A program made the translations under genes and the position numbers. A DNA stretch of 64,000 bases from VAZQ01 sp963725185 (GTDB lineage: Bacteria; Pseudomonadota; Alphaproteobacteria; Rhizobiales; Xanthobacteraceae), in assembly GCA_963725185.1 (NCBI GenBank), contig CAVRXO010000006.1:2542001-2606000 (forward strand), in the 5' to 3' direction. Shown here in pieces: positions 42,987 through 53,400 of the stretch (the stretch's first letter is position 1; every line of letters starts with the position of its first letter). The notes beneath the pieces were generated by a model. The model had not been told where the DNA came from. It made no database searches and was given only the letters and a program-made list of their open reading frames with translations.

Positions 42987-44465
42987 ATGACGGATCAACC
43001 CGCCGCGGCGGATGGATCGGCCTGCAAGCCGCCCTACAAACCGAGCCTCGGGCTATCGGGCAAGCTTCTCATCCTCACGATCCTGTTCGTGATGATCGCG
43101 GAAGTGCTGATCTATGTCCCCTCGATCGCGACCTTTCGGCGCAACTGGCTCAACGACCGCCTGTCGGCGGCCTATACGGCGGCGCTGGTGCTCGAGGCGG
43201 CGCCCGGCTCGATGGTGCCGGACAGCCTGGCCCGCCAGATCCTCGACAGCATCGACGCGCGCGCGGTGGCCATCAAGATGGGGACGCAGCGCCGCCTGCT
43301 GGCGGCCTCCGACAAGCCGCCGACCGTCGATTACGACATCGACATGCGCAACATGTCGCTGTTCCGCGAGATCTTCGACGCATTCGGCACATTGTTCGAC
43401 AGCGGCACCGTGACGCTGCGAGTGATGGGGCCGGCGCCTGCGGGCGGCGAGTTCGTCGAGATCGTCATCGACGAGGCGCCGTTGCGCAGCGCGATGCTGC
43501 GGTATTCGGTCACGATCCTGCTGTTGTCGCTTTTGGTTTCCGGCATTGCCGCCATGCTGGTCTATCTCTCGCTGCATCATCTGTTCGTGCGGCCGCTGCG
43601 CCGGATCACCGCCAACATGATGGCGTTCCACGGCGATCCGGAGAATCCCGCGCGCATCATCGTCGCCTCCGGGCGCCAGGACGAGATCGGCACCGCCGAG
43701 CGCGAGCTTGCCGCCATGCAGAGCGATCTCGCCTCGATGCTGCAGCAAAAGAACCGGCTGGCCGCGCTCGGGCTTGCGGTCTCCAAGATCAACCATGATC
43801 TGCGCAACCTGCTGGCTTCGGCGCAGCTGTTCTCGGACCGTCTGTCGAGCCTGCCCGATCCGCACGTCCAGCGCTTCGCCCCCAAGCTGATGCGGGCGCT
43901 CGAGCGGGCCATCGCGTTTTGCCAGTCGACGCTGTCCTATGGCCGTGCTCAGGAGCCGCCGCCCGATCGCCGGCCGACCGAGGTGCAGCACTGCGTCGAG
44001 GAGGTGCGCGACACGCTGGGGCTCGAGCCGGACGCGCGCATCCGCTGGATCAGCGCGATCGAGCGCGGCCTCACGGTCGATGCCGATCCCGACCAGCTGT
44101 TTCGCGTCCTGCTCAATCTGGCCCGCAACGCCATGCAGGCGCTCGAGACCCGCTCCCTGCTCGACCCCAACCGCGACCACGTCCGCATCACCGGCCGGCG
44201 CGAGGGGGCGGTGGTGGTGATCGAGGTGTCCGACACCGGACCGGGCATCGCCGAGGCGGCGCGCGCGCATTTGTTCGAGGCGTTCCAGGGCTCGACCCGC
44301 ACCGGCGGCTCGGGCCTGGGGCTTGCGATCGCCGCCGAGCTGGTGCGCGCCCATGGCGGCGAGATCAGATTGGTCGAAGGAACGATCGGAGCGACCTTCC
44401 GGGTCACCATCCCGGATCGCGCGGTCGACCTCAAGGCCCGGCGCGGCGAGCGCGCGCATGCCTGA
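42987..44465 (+). CDS. HAMP-domain sensor histidine kinase
   Basis: 492 aa. TM1 (~24-46, LSGKLLILTILFVMIAEVLIY), periplasmic sensor (~47-170), TM2 (~173-196), HAMP (~197-255), DHp with His270 (KINHDLRNLLASAQLF), HATPase with N box LLNLARNAMQALE, G1 VSDTGPGIA and G2 GGSGLGLAIAAELV. It lacks the canonical E after the phospho-His, as HDLRN kinases do. No response regulator is adjacent, so the partner is unknown. It may sense the state of the oxidoreductase encoded upstream, but this is only context. Confidence 0.9.
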   Translation: MTDQPAAADGSACKPPYKPSLGLSGKLLILTILFVMIAEVLIYVPSIATFRRNWLNDRLSAAYTAALVLEAAPGSMVPDSLARQILDSIDARAVAIKMGTQRRLLAASDKPPTVDYDIDMRNMSLFREIFDAFGTLFDSGTVTLRVMGPAPAGGEFVEIVIDEAPLRSAMLRYSVTILLLSLLVSGIAAMLVYLSLHHLFVRPLRRITANMMAFHGDPENPARIIVASGRQDEIGTAERELAAMQSDLASMLQQKNRLAALGLAVSKINHDLRNLLASAQLFSDRLSSLPDPHVQRFAPKLMRALERAIAFCQSTLSYGRAQEPPPDRRPTEVQHCVEEVRDTLGLEPDARIRWISAIERGLTVDADPDQLFRVLLNLARNAMQALETRSLLDPNRDHVRITGRREGAVVVIEVSDTGPGIAEAARAHLFEAFQGSTRTGGSGLGLAIAAELVRAHGGEIRLVEGTIGATFRVTIPDRAVDLKARRGERAHA

Positions 44466-44488
44466 GCGATGCCGGCGCGCGCGTCATC

Positions 44489-44510
44489 GCATCTAAATGT
44501 GATGCTTTTT
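44489..44510 (+). terminator. Weak hairpin plus T-tract after the sensor kinase
   Basis: GCATC (44489-44493) pairs with GATGC (44501-44505), followed by TTTTT (44506-44510). The stem is only five bp. Confidence 0.4.
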
Positions 44511-44556
44511 GTGCTCGCCATCGTCGCCGGAATCGACTAACCTTCCAAAACTAAAA

Positions 44557-44603
44557 GGGGATGGGGTCCCCCAAAACCGCCGATGAGGCTGATGACTCCT
44601 GCC
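44557..44603 (+). promoter_or_regulatory. Fluoride riboswitch (crcB motif)
   Basis: The sequence ggggatggggtccccc, a short joining loop with aaccgcc, then ggctgatgactcctgcc matches the conserved core of the crcB RNA motif in order and spacing: the GGnGAUGG start, the pseudoknot strand, and the invariant GGCUGAUGACUCCUG. Fluoride with Mg2+ binds this aptamer and switches on downstream genes. It lies ~160 bases upstream of an antiporter gene and on the same strand as crcB, both classical members of its regulon. Confidence 0.93.
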
Positions 44604-44765
44604 GCCACGCGAGCGAGCGGGAGATCGTATGTGCCTGTTGGATTGGGCGGTTTCGCCTAGCACTTTTATGCACAGGTCCGGAGCCGTCGAAGACGACGTC
44701 GCGCAGGCATCTTCAGCGCCGCCATTGTCGACGCCTGAATTCTCCCTCCGGCGGCGGCGTGCGTC

Positions 44766-45989
44766 ATGACCGGCGTCTGGGCATTGGCGGCCCTATGGCT
44801 TGGCCTCGCGCTTGTTGCGAGCCTGCTTTCGATATGGTTCCGCATCTCCACGGCGTTGTCCGAGATCGTCGTCGGCACCATCGCTCAATTGATTATTGGC
44901 GCAGTTGTCGGCTCCGCCGTCCTCGGGACCAACGAGTCCTGGGTCCAATTCCTATCCGGCATCGGGGCTATCGTTCTGACCTTTCTGGCGGGCGCGGAGC
45001 TCGATCCGGTCGTGTTCAAGCTCAAGTGGAAGGAAGCGACCGCCGTCGGACTTGCCAGCTTCTTTTTTCCGTTTTTGGGCTGTGCGGCGGCAGCCCGCTA
45101 TTTGCTCGGATGGGAGGTCATGCCGAGCTGGCTAGCGGGCGTCGCCATGTCCACCACCTCGGTCGCCGTGGTTTACGCTGTCATGCTGGAATTCGGCTTC
45201 AACCGTACGGAATACGGCAAGACGATTCTCGCCGCCTGTTTCGTCACCGATCTCGGGACGGTCGTGGCGCTCGGTCTTATCTTCGCTCCGTTCACCTCGA
45301 AGACGTTGATCTTTCTTGGTGTCGGCGTCGTGGTGTTCGTGATCCTGCCATGGGTTACGCCGCGTTTCTTCAAGCTGTATGGAGATCGACCTTCCGAGCT
45401 GGAAACCAAATTCTTGCTCCTTTGCCTGCTTGGCATGGGAGCTCTCGCTTCTTGGGCCGACAGTGAAGCGGTGCTTCCGGCCTATCTGATCGGAATGGTC
45501 CTCGCGGGAACCGTCGGCAAGGATCACGCCCTGGTCAGGCGCTTGCGAACCTTGACATTCGGGCTGCTCACGCCCTTCTATTTCATCCGTGCGGGCTCGT
45601 TCGTGTCGATACCGGCGTTGATTGCGGCGCCGACCGCGTTCCTGCTTTTCCTCGTCGTCAAGATCGGCAGCAAAATCGTCGGCGTGTATCCGGTGACCAA
45701 GCTCTACGGTTCGCCCAACAAGGAGGCGATGTATACGACGCTACTGATGTCCACGGGACTTACTTTCGGAACGATCTCATCCTTGTTCGGACTGTCGCAT
45801 GGAATCATCGATCAGGACCAATATTCGGCGCTCGTTGCCACCGTCATCGCGAGTGCGGTGATCCCGACCGTGATCGCCAATGCGTTCTATCTGCCATTTC
45901 ATCTCCTGCCGAAGGCGGCGCCGGAAAAACCCGCACTGGAGCATGGAGGGGTCGCGCCGGCTCCGCAGCTTACGAGGAACGCCGAATGA
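44766..45989 (+). CDS. CPA2-family cation:proton antiporter
   Basis: 407 aa. About 12 TM helices of the KefB/NapA-like fold (LWLGLALVASLLSIWF, LIIGAVVGSAVLG, FLSGIGAIVLTFLAGAELDP, MSTTSVAVVYAVMLEFG). No C-terminal TrkA-N domain. The FLAGAELDP and TDLGTVVALGL segments hold the acidic residues expected in the core. Antiporters of this type are a recurrent class under fluoride riboswitches, perhaps to restore pH or ion balance. The next reading frame (USP remnant) overlaps by ATGA. Confidence 0.9.
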   Translation: MTGVWALAALWLGLALVASLLSIWFRISTALSEIVVGTIAQLIIGAVVGSAVLGTNESWVQFLSGIGAIVLTFLAGAELDPVVFKLKWKEATAVGLASFFFPFLGCAAAARYLLGWEVMPSWLAGVAMSTTSVAVVYAVMLEFGFNRTEYGKTILAACFVTDLGTVVALGLIFAPFTSKTLIFLGVGVVVFVILPWVTPRFFKLYGDRPSELETKFLLLCLLGMGALASWADSEAVLPAYLIGMVLAGTVGKDHALVRRLRTLTFGLLTPFYFIRAGSFVSIPALIAAPTAFLLFLVVKIGSKIVGVYPVTKLYGSPNKEAMYTTLLMSTGLTFGTISSLFGLSHGIIDQDQYSALVATVIASAVIPTVIANAFYLPFHLLPKAAPEKPALEHGGVAPAPQLTRNAE

Positions 45990-46084
45990 CTGGCGAGCGG
46001 GCTAAGTTCAGCAGGATCTTGCACGCCAACGACGGCTCCGAGGCTGCGTTCCACGCGCTTTCCTACGCGCTCGCGTGGACATAG
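45986..46084 (+). pseudogene. N-terminal remnant of a universal stress protein
   Basis: 32 aa. RILHANDGSEAAFHALSYAL matches the first strand and helix of the USP subgroup that often sits in fluoride-riboswitch operons (RILHANDGSE...), but the frame stops after AWT. The remaining ~110 codons of a USP are missing: the next ~100 bases show no recognisable USP sequence, and crcB follows. The start overlaps the antiporter stop (ATGA). It could be a deletion remnant. Confidence 0.7.
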
Positions 46085-46184
46085 ATCTTGGGGGCACGAC
46101 TACAATGACGTAGCGGATGTCGCTCGTCGCAGGGGGCCGCTATGGAGCGTCGTCCAGCCTGCAAAAGCGGAGATCAAAGACTCT

Positions 46185-46583
46185 ATGGAAAACTATTTTT
46201 GGATTGCGGTCGGTGGCGCGCTCGGGACAGCCGGGCGCTACTGGCTATCGGGCGTGGTTGCGCGGCTGATCGGCGAGACGTTTCCGTGGGGTACGCTCAT
46301 CATCAACGTGACGGGCTCCTTCGTCATCGGGTTTTTCGCCACGCTCACCGGTCCGGATGGGCGGGTCTTCGTCGGCTCGACCGCGCGGCAATTCGTCATG
46401 ATCGGCATTTGCGGCGGCTACACGACGTTTTCCTCGTTCAGCCTGCAGACACTCAACCTCATGAACGATGGTGAATGGTTCAAGGCAGGCGGCAATATGG
46501 GCCTGTCGGTGGCACTGTGCTTGATCGCGGTTTGGGCGGGCCAAGTGCTCGCCTCGACGCTCAATGCGATGAAGTGGACCTGA
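46185..46583 (+). CDS. crcB: Fluoride ion channel CrcB/Fluc
   Basis: 132 aa, four TM helices. Family motifs are present: GGALGTAGRYWLSG at the start, WGTLIINVTGSFVIGF in TM2, and the pore block GICGGYTTFSSFSLQTL with the Phe-box and the Na+-binding GGYTTFS. It forms dual-topology dimers that let F- leave the cytoplasm. It is downstream of the fluoride riboswitch and two bases upstream of the DUF190 gene. Confidence 0.97.
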   Translation: MENYFWIAVGGALGTAGRYWLSGVVARLIGETFPWGTLIINVTGSFVIGFFATLTGPDGRVFVGSTARQFVMIGICGGYTTFSSFSLQTLNLMNDGEWFKAGGNMGLSVALCLIAVWAGQVLASTLNAMKWT

Positions 46584-46585
46584 CC

Positions 46586-46948
46586 ATGCAGATTCCGCGC
46601 GATGCCGTCCTGCTTCGGATATTCTTCGGCGAGGACGACAAGTTTCAGCACCTCCCGCTCTACGAGGCGATCGTGCTGAAGGCCCGGGAAATGAATTTGG
46701 GAGGCACGACGGTGCTGCGAGGGCACCTGGGATTCGGGCATTCAAGCCACATTCACACGACCAAGATCCTTCGCCTGTCGCAAGACTTGCCGGTCGTCGT
46801 CGAGATCGTCGACTTGCAGGAAAAGATAGACGCGTTCCTGCCGGTGCTCGACACCATGATGTCGAGCGGTCTCGTGACCATCGAAAAAGTTCAGGTGCTC
46901 CACTACGGTCCCGGCTCCGTCCCTCCACAGCAGCCGCCGCCAATATGA
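46586..46948 (+). CDS. DUF190 family protein
   Basis: 120 aa. The pattern LLRIFFGEDDKFQHLPLYEA, then GTTVLRGHLGFGHSSHIHT and LPVVVEIVDLQEKIDAFLP is characteristic of DUF190, a PII-like small-ligand fold that is very often encoded next to crcB. It may regulate fluoride export, but no activity is established. It begins two bases after the crcB stop. Confidence 0.93.
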   Translation: MQIPRDAVLLRIFFGEDDKFQHLPLYEAIVLKAREMNLGGTTVLRGHLGFGHSSHIHTTKILRLSQDLPVVVEIVDLQEKIDAFLPVLDTMMSSGLVTIEKVQVLHYGPGSVPPQQPPPI

Positions 46949-46983
46949 AATATGGATTCGCCTAAACTCCCGGGAGGAACTCG

Positions 46984-47112
46984 ATGTCCAAAACAGAAAT
47001 CGGCGTGTTCGTTGTTGCCGCCGCGATCGCCCTGGCGGGCCCCGCCGGCGCCAAGGGGCCGAAGCCCAAGGCCGCGGCCGAGACTCCGACCTACAAGATC
47101 GCTCCGAGCTGA
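46984..47112 (+). CDS. Small exported protein
   Basis: 42 aa. A GGGAGG site nine bases upstream makes the ATG at 46984 convincing. A signal-like N-terminus (EIGVFVVAAAIALAGPAGA) is followed by a short Lys/Pro/Ala-rich mature tail of about 20 residues. No family is known. It may be the last member of the fluoride operon, 35 bases after DUF190. Confidence 0.55.
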   Translation: MSKTEIGVFVVAAAIALAGPAGAKGPKPKAAAETPTYKIAPS

Positions 47113-47209
47113 TTTCCTTGTCGGCAACAAAACGGATGGCGGCTCGGGACGGCAACCGCATCGGAGCGAAGCTGTTAGCCTGGGGTCGCCAAAATCTGCG
47201 ACGGCTGCG

Positions 47210-47830
47210 ATGACGAAAATCATTCTTGTCCGCCACGGTCACGTCGAGGGTATCGAGCCGCCGCGCTTTCGTGGCCGCACCGAGATCCCGCTCACCGAGC
47301 TCGGAATCCGGCAGGCGCGCCGGACCGCTCGGCGCATCGGCGCCGGCTGGAGACCGGCGGCGGTCTACACGAGCCCCATGGGACGCTGCGTGGCGACCGG
47401 AGAGGCGATCGCGCAGGAGGTCGGCGTCGGCCGCCAAACGCTCGCGGGTCTCAACGATCTCGACTACGGCGCCTGGCAGTGGCGAACGTACGACGAGATC
47501 GAGACGCAAGCGCCGCAGTTGCTGGCGGTTTGGCGCACGGCCCCGCATCTGTTCCGATTCCCCGACGGCGAATTGTTACAGGATCTCGTCGCGCGCGCCG
47601 CGGACTGCCTGCGTCTCGTTCTCGATCGTCATGCGGGGCAGGTCGTCGTCATGGTCGGCCACGACAGCGTCAATCGCGCCCTTCTGCTCCAGTTGCTCGA
47701 TCAGCCGCTTTCGGCCTATTGGCGCCTTGCCCAGGACCCGTGCGGAATTTCCGAGATCGACGTCGCCGAGGCCCGACCGCATGTGCTGCGGGTGAACGAG
47801 ACCCAGCACCTCGCCGGCGAAGAACCATGA
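47210..47830 (+). CDS. Histidine phosphatase family protein
   Basis: 206 aa. The RHG motif (IILVRHGHVEG), YTSPMGRCVATGEAIA, LNDLDYGAWQ with the acid-base Glu/Asp region, and the second catalytic His in VVMVGHDSVNRAL show the phosphoglycerate-mutase/alpha-ribazole-phosphatase branch. Substrate is unknown; cobalamin genes are not nearby. It is 98 bases after the small exported protein, same strand. Confidence 0.85.
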   Translation: MTKIILVRHGHVEGIEPPRFRGRTEIPLTELGIRQARRTARRIGAGWRPAAVYTSPMGRCVATGEAIAQEVGVGRQTLAGLNDLDYGAWQWRTYDEIETQAPQLLAVWRTAPHLFRFPDGELLQDLVARAADCLRLVLDRHAGQVVVMVGHDSVNRALLLQLLDQPLSAYWRLAQDPCGISEIDVAEARPHVLRVNETQHLAGEEP

Positions 47831-47998
47831 CGGGTCTGGTGCAAGGATTTGGCCCCCGACGCGCGCCGCACGCCCATTCCATCTCGTCAGTCCGCCGCTT
47901 GCCGCGTGCCGATTTCTTTGCTGATATGAGTACGGATCGCGGCCTGGAGCAGCAGCCAAGGCGCGATTGGCATACAAATAATCATTGGGGGGAAACAC

Positions 47999-49088
47999 AT
48001 GTCGCATCGAACGATCTCGCTCGCGATCGCCATCGCGGGCGCGTTGACGGTTGCCGGCTCGGCGCACGCCGCCTCGGTCAAGTTGCTCGCGATGATCCCG
48101 GTGCCGGGCGAGCCGATCAGAGTCCTACGACATCGGCACTGTCGATGAGAAAACCCACCTCTACTACCAGACCGACCGGTCCAACAAATCGATCGACATT
48201 TTCAATGCCGCCAAGAACGTGTTTGTCGGCCGCGTACCGGGCTTTGTCGGCTTCACCGGCAACGGCAACACCTCGGGCGGCAACGGCGTCAGCCTGGTCA
48301 ACAACGGCACCGAGCTGTGGTCCGGCGACGGCGACAGTACCGTCAAGGTGATCGACCTGAAGGCGAGGAAGATCGTCGATACGATCTCGACCGGCGGCAA
48401 GAAGCGCGCCAACGAGACGGACTACGATCCGGTCGAGCAAATATTCCTGGTCGGCAACGACGGCGCCGAAGGCGTCGAGCCCTCCTTCGTCACGCTGATC
48501 TCGACCAAGCCCGGCCACAAGATCCTGGCCAGGATTCCGATCGAGCGGGCCCGGCAGATCGACGCGCCCCGTTACAATCCGAAAAACGGGCTGTTCTACG
48601 TGTCGCTGCCGGTGATCGACAAGACCGACGCCAAGGGCGGCATCGCGGTGATCGATCCGCGCGAAGCCAAGGTGCTGCGGATCATCGAGGTGATGGACTG
48701 CGCGCCGCAGGGCTTGGCATTGGGCGCCGACGACCACATGATCATCGGCTGCAACGCCGGCTCATCGGGCTCCAGGATTCCCCCGCTCACCGCGGTATTC
48801 GACATCAAGACCGAGAAGGTGATCGCGTCGACGCCCAAGATGGGCGGCTCCGACATGGCGGGCTATGTGGAGAAGCTCGGGCTCTATGTGGTCGGCGGCC
48901 GCGAGGCGCCGGGCGGCTCCTCGATCGGCCTCATCGACGCCAGCACCAACGAATGGATCCAGAACATTCCGGCGCCGCCGAATGCGCACTCGGTCGTCAT
49001 CAGCCACTCCAACGGCCATATCCTGGTGCCGAGCGGCAAGACGGGCGGGTTCTGTGGCGGCTGCATCCTGGTGTTTGGCGAGAAGTAG
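47999..49088 (+). CDS. Secreted YVTN-type beta-propeller protein (one apparent frameshift)
   Basis: Joined product ~362 aa. Signal peptide (SLAIAIAGALTVAGSAHA), then the N-terminal strand KLLAMIPVPGEPI; one surplus base at ~48119 interrupts what should read GEPIESYDIGTVDE. The remainder shows propeller blades (TDRSNKSIDIFNAAKNVFVG, LWSGDGDSTVKVIDLKARKI, GLFYVSLPVIDKTDAKGG) and ends GGCILVFGEK. It is a paralogue of the protein at 57180, sharing DRSNK, GDGDSTVKV and ISTKPGHKIL. Likely periplasmic; the ligand is unknown. Confidence 0.8.
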
Positions 49089-49274
49089 CGAGGCCGAGTG
49101 ACGCCCGTCGCGCGGACGAGGGCGATTTGTCCTCGTCCCGTAAAATTCACATAAACATAACGCGCGCTATCTTTCAGCACGGCCTTCGGATTCGGCCGGC
49201 CACTTGTGCGTCGGGACGATTGCGCGTCAAATTGTCGTAACGGCGTCCCTGCCGGGGAACAGGGGGAATGTCGC

Positions 49275-50456
49275 ATGAAGCGCCTTGTGCTGGCCGCACT
49301 GCTCGCGGTTCTGCTTGCCGGCGGCTATTACTACCGCGGCTTTTTTTGGGGGGCCGCAACGGAGACAAGGTCGGCGCGTCCCGCGCCGGCGCAGCTCGTC
49401 GTCGCCGACGTCGCCACCCAATCGCCGACGCCGATCCTGGTGACCGCGATCGGCAGCGTGCAGTCGATCGCGACCGTGATGATCAAGTCGCGCATCGACG
49501 GAGAGATCGCCCAGGTCAATTTCGAGGAAGGCCAGGAGGTCAAGGAGGGCGACGTCCTGTTCACCCTCGATGACCGTGCGGTCCGCGCTCAGCTCCTGCA
49601 AGCGCAAGCCAATCTCGAGCGCGACCGGGCGCAGCTCGAGCGCAATCGGCTGGAGGTGACGCGCCAGACCGAGCTCGCACGCCGCGGCGTTGCGCCGGCG
49701 CAAAAGCTCGAGGACGTGAACACGAGCGTGGCGGTTTTCGAGGCGACAGTCCGCGCCGACGAGGCGACGGTCGAGAACGCCCGCGTCAACCTGAACTACA
49801 CGACCATCCGGGCTCCCATCGCGGGGCAGACCGGCTCGGTCGCCCTCAAGCGCGGCAATGTGGTCAAGGCGGTCGACACCACGCCCACGGTCGCCCCGCT
49901 GGTCACCATCACGCAGCTGCGGCCGATCTATGTGACCTTTACCGTGCCCGAGCAGCATCTCGCCGATCTTCGCGCCGCCCGCGCGGAGGGGCAGGTGCCG
50001 GTGGTCGTCACCATCCCGTCCCAACCGCAGACGCCCATTACGGGCACGCTGACCTTCATCGACAATCAGGTCGACGTGGCGACCGGGACCATCTCGCTGA
50101 AAGCGAAGTTTCCCAACGATGACGACCGGTTATGGCCCGGCCAGTTCGTCAACGTCACCTTGACGCTCGGAATCCAGGCCAATGCCATCGTGGCGCCGAG
50201 CGTTGCGATCCAGGTCGGGCCGAACGGCCCCTACGTGTTCGTGATTCGGCCGGACTCGACCGTGGAGCTTCGCCTGGTCAAGCCCGACCGGATCGTCGGC
50301 GACAAGACGGTCATCGCGGCGGGACTGGCGGCCGGCGAACGGGTCGTCGTCGACGGCCAGCTGCGGCTCGGCAACGGCACCCGCGTCAACGCACAGGCGC
50401 CGCAGGGCGCTCCGTCCAAGGCGCAGCCCACCCCGGTCGCGGAGCGCACGCCGTGA
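49275..50456 (+). CDS. RND efflux periplasmic adaptor (MdtA-like)
   Basis: 393 aa. An N-terminal TM or signal segment (LVLAALLAVLLAGGYYYRG), lipoyl half-motifs (IDGEIAQVNFEEGQEVKEG and NYTTIRAPIAGQTG), an alpha-hairpin (~85-150), beta-barrel (PITGTLTFIDNQVDVATGTI) and membrane-proximal domain. It joins the RND pump to an outer-membrane channel, which is not encoded here. The stop overlaps the start of the RND gene by GTGA. GGGGGAA precedes the ATG. Confidence 0.93.
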   Translation: MKRLVLAALLAVLLAGGYYYRGFFWGAATETRSARPAPAQLVVADVATQSPTPILVTAIGSVQSIATVMIKSRIDGEIAQVNFEEGQEVKEGDVLFTLDDRAVRAQLLQAQANLERDRAQLERNRLEVTRQTELARRGVAPAQKLEDVNTSVAVFEATVRADEATVENARVNLNYTTIRAPIAGQTGSVALKRGNVVKAVDTTPTVAPLVTITQLRPIYVTFTVPEQHLADLRAARAEGQVPVVVTIPSQPQTPITGTLTFIDNQVDVATGTISLKAKFPNDDDRLWPGQFVNVTLTLGIQANAIVAPSVAIQVGPNGPYVFVIRPDSTVELRLVKPDRIVGDKTVIAAGLAAGERVVVDGQLRLGNGTRVNAQAPQGAPSKAQPTPVAERTP

Positions 50457-53400
50457 CGCTCCCCACCCTGTGCATCGAACGTCCGGTCATGACGACGCTG
50501 CTGACCTCGGCCATCCTCATGGTCGGCGGGGTCGGCTATGCCTTCCTGCCGGTTGCGGCGCTGCCGCAGGTCGACTTTCCGACCATCGCGGTCACCACCA
50601 CGCTCCCGGGCGCCAGCCCGGAAACGATGGCGTCCTCGATCGCGACGCCGCTCGAGCGCGAGTTTTCGGCGATTGCGGGCGTCGAATTCGATCACCTCGA
50701 CCAGCGGACTGGGCAACGGCCGCATCACGATCCAGTTCATCCTCACGCGCAATATCGATGCCGCCGCCCAGGACGTCCAGGCGGCGATCGCCAACGCGGC
50801 CAAGAAGATGCCGGTCGAGATGACGACCCCGCCCTCCTACCGGAAGGTCAATCCCGGCTCGGCGGCGGTGCTGCAGATGACGCTTACGTCGGACACGCTG
50901 CCGCTGTCGACCGTCGACGAATATGCCGAGGTCAATATCGGGCAGCGGCTCTCCACCCTCGACGGCGTGGCGCAGGTCAACATCTTCGGTCCGCAGAAAT
51001 ATGCCGTTCGGGTCCAGGTCGATCCCGAGCTCCTCGCGGCCCGCGGCATCGGGCTCGACGAGGTGCAAAAGGCATTGGAGGCCGCAAGCTCCACCACGCC
51101 GGTGGGTGCGCTCAGCGGGCCGCGCAAAGCCGCAACCCTGCAGGCCAATACCCAGCTCACCAAGGCGGTGATGTACGAGCCCCTGATCATCGCCTATCGC
51201 AACGGGGCCCCGGTGCGGCTGCGCGACGTCGCCCGCGTCATCGACGGCGTCGAGCTCAACAAGAACGGGAACTGGTACAACGGCAAGCGCGCCATCACGG
51301 TCGCGGTCTCCCGCCAGCCGGACGCCAACACCGTCCAGGTCGTGGACCAGGTCAAGGCCTTGATCCCGGTGTTTCGCGCCGAGCTGCCGGGCGCCGTCCA
51401 GATCAACGTGCTCAACGACCGCGCCGCGCCGATCAAGGCGGCGGTCGACGACGTGCAGTACACGCTCGGCCTCACCGTGTTCCTCGTGATCATGGTGATC
51501 TTCCTGTTCGTCCGGCGGGCCTCGGCCACGATCATTCCCGCGCTCGCGCTGCCGGTATCGATCGTCGGCACTTTCGCGGCCATGTATCTCGGCGGCTATT
51601 CGCTCAACAACGTGTCGTTGATGGCGCTCACGCTGGCGGTCGGATTCGTGGTCGACGATGCGATCGTGATGCTGGAGAACATCGTGCGCCACACCGAGAG
51701 CGGCCTCTCCAGCATGGAGGCCGCGCTCAAGGGCTCGCGCGAGATCACCTTCACCATCATCTCGATGACGCTGTCGCTGGTGGCGGTCTTCATCCCGGTG
51801 TTCTTCATGGGGGGCGTCGTCGGCCGCGTGTTCCATGAATTCGCGATCGTCATCGGCATGGCCATCCTGGTCTCGGGCTTCGTGTCGCTGACCTTGACGC
51901 CGATGCTGTGCAGCCGGTTCCTGCAGCCGGCGAACGCGCATGCCGACACCGGCCTGTTCGCGCGCGCGCTCGAGCGCGGGTTCGCCGCGATGCTGCGGGC
52001 CTATGAATGGTCGCTGGGATGGGTTCTGCGCCATTCGCGTTTCACCCTGGCGGTGACGCTCCTCACCATCGCGCTCACCGGCTATGCTTTCTACACGATC
52101 AAGAAGGGCTTTTTCCCGATCGAGGACACCGGGTTCATCGTGGGCGGGACCGAGACCGCGGAGGACACGTCCTATGACGGCATGGTGGACAAGCAGCTTC
52201 AGGTCGACCGCATCATCCGCGCCAATCCCTATGTGGTGGCCTACAACATGGAGGTCGGCATCGGCGGGTCCCGATTTGGGATCAACAGCGGCGACCTCTA
52301 CATCGAGCTCAAGCCGCGCAATCAGCGGCCGCCCATCGGCGAGGTGATCCAGCAGCTGCGCCGCGAGGTCGGCGCCGTCACCGGCATCAATGTCTTCCTC
52401 AATCCGGTTCAGAACCTCAATATCGGCGCGCGTCCGAGCAAGAGCCTCTACCAGTACACCCTGCAGGCGGGCAATCTGGACGAGCTGTTCCGCTTCGCGC
52501 CGGTGGTCGATGCGGCCATTCGCAAGCTGCCCGGCTTGCAGGACATATCATCCGATCTGCAGATCAAGAGCCCGCAGGCCGTGCTCGACATCGATCAGCA
52601 GAAGGCGGCGAGCCTGGGCCTGACCGCGGAGCAGATCCGCACGACCCTTTATGACTCGTTCGGATCGCGACAGGTCGCGACCATCTATACGGCCAGCAAC
52701 GACTATGCGGTCATTCTGGAGCTCGATCCGAAATACCAGGAGAATGCGGGAGAGCTATCGAAGACGTTCGTCCGCTCGACCGGCGGCCAGCTGGTGCCGC
52801 TTTCCACCGTGGCGATGGTGACCCAGGCGGCGGGCCCGCTCACCGTGAACCACCAGGGCCAGCTGCCGGCGGTGACCATCTCGTTCAATCTGGCGCCCGG
52901 CGTATCGCTCGGCGAAGCGATCAGTCAGGTCCAGGACATGGAGCGGCAGCTGGTCTTTCCGCCGACCATCACGGCCGGGTTCGCCGGCACCGCGCAGGTC
53001 TTCCAGCAATCGCTGCATGGCCAGGGCTGGCTGCTGCTGGCGACCGTGATCGTCATCTACATCGTGCTCGGCATTTTGTACGAGAGCTTCATCCATCCGA
53101 TCACCATTCTTTCCGGCCTGCCGGCCGCCGGCTTCGGTGCGTTGCTGACGCTGCAGTTGCTCGGCATGGACTTGAGCGTGATCGCGATCATCGGCGTCAT
53201 CATGCTGGTCGGCATCGTCAAGAAGAACGCCATCATGATGATCGATTTCGCGATCGACGCTCAGCGCAACTTCGGGGAGCCGCCCGAGCGGGCGATCTAT
53301 CAGGCCTGTATCCTGCGCTTCCGTCCGATCATGATGACGACCATGGCGGCGATCATGGGAACCCTGCCGATCGCGCTTGGGCTGGGAGCGGGCGCCGAGC

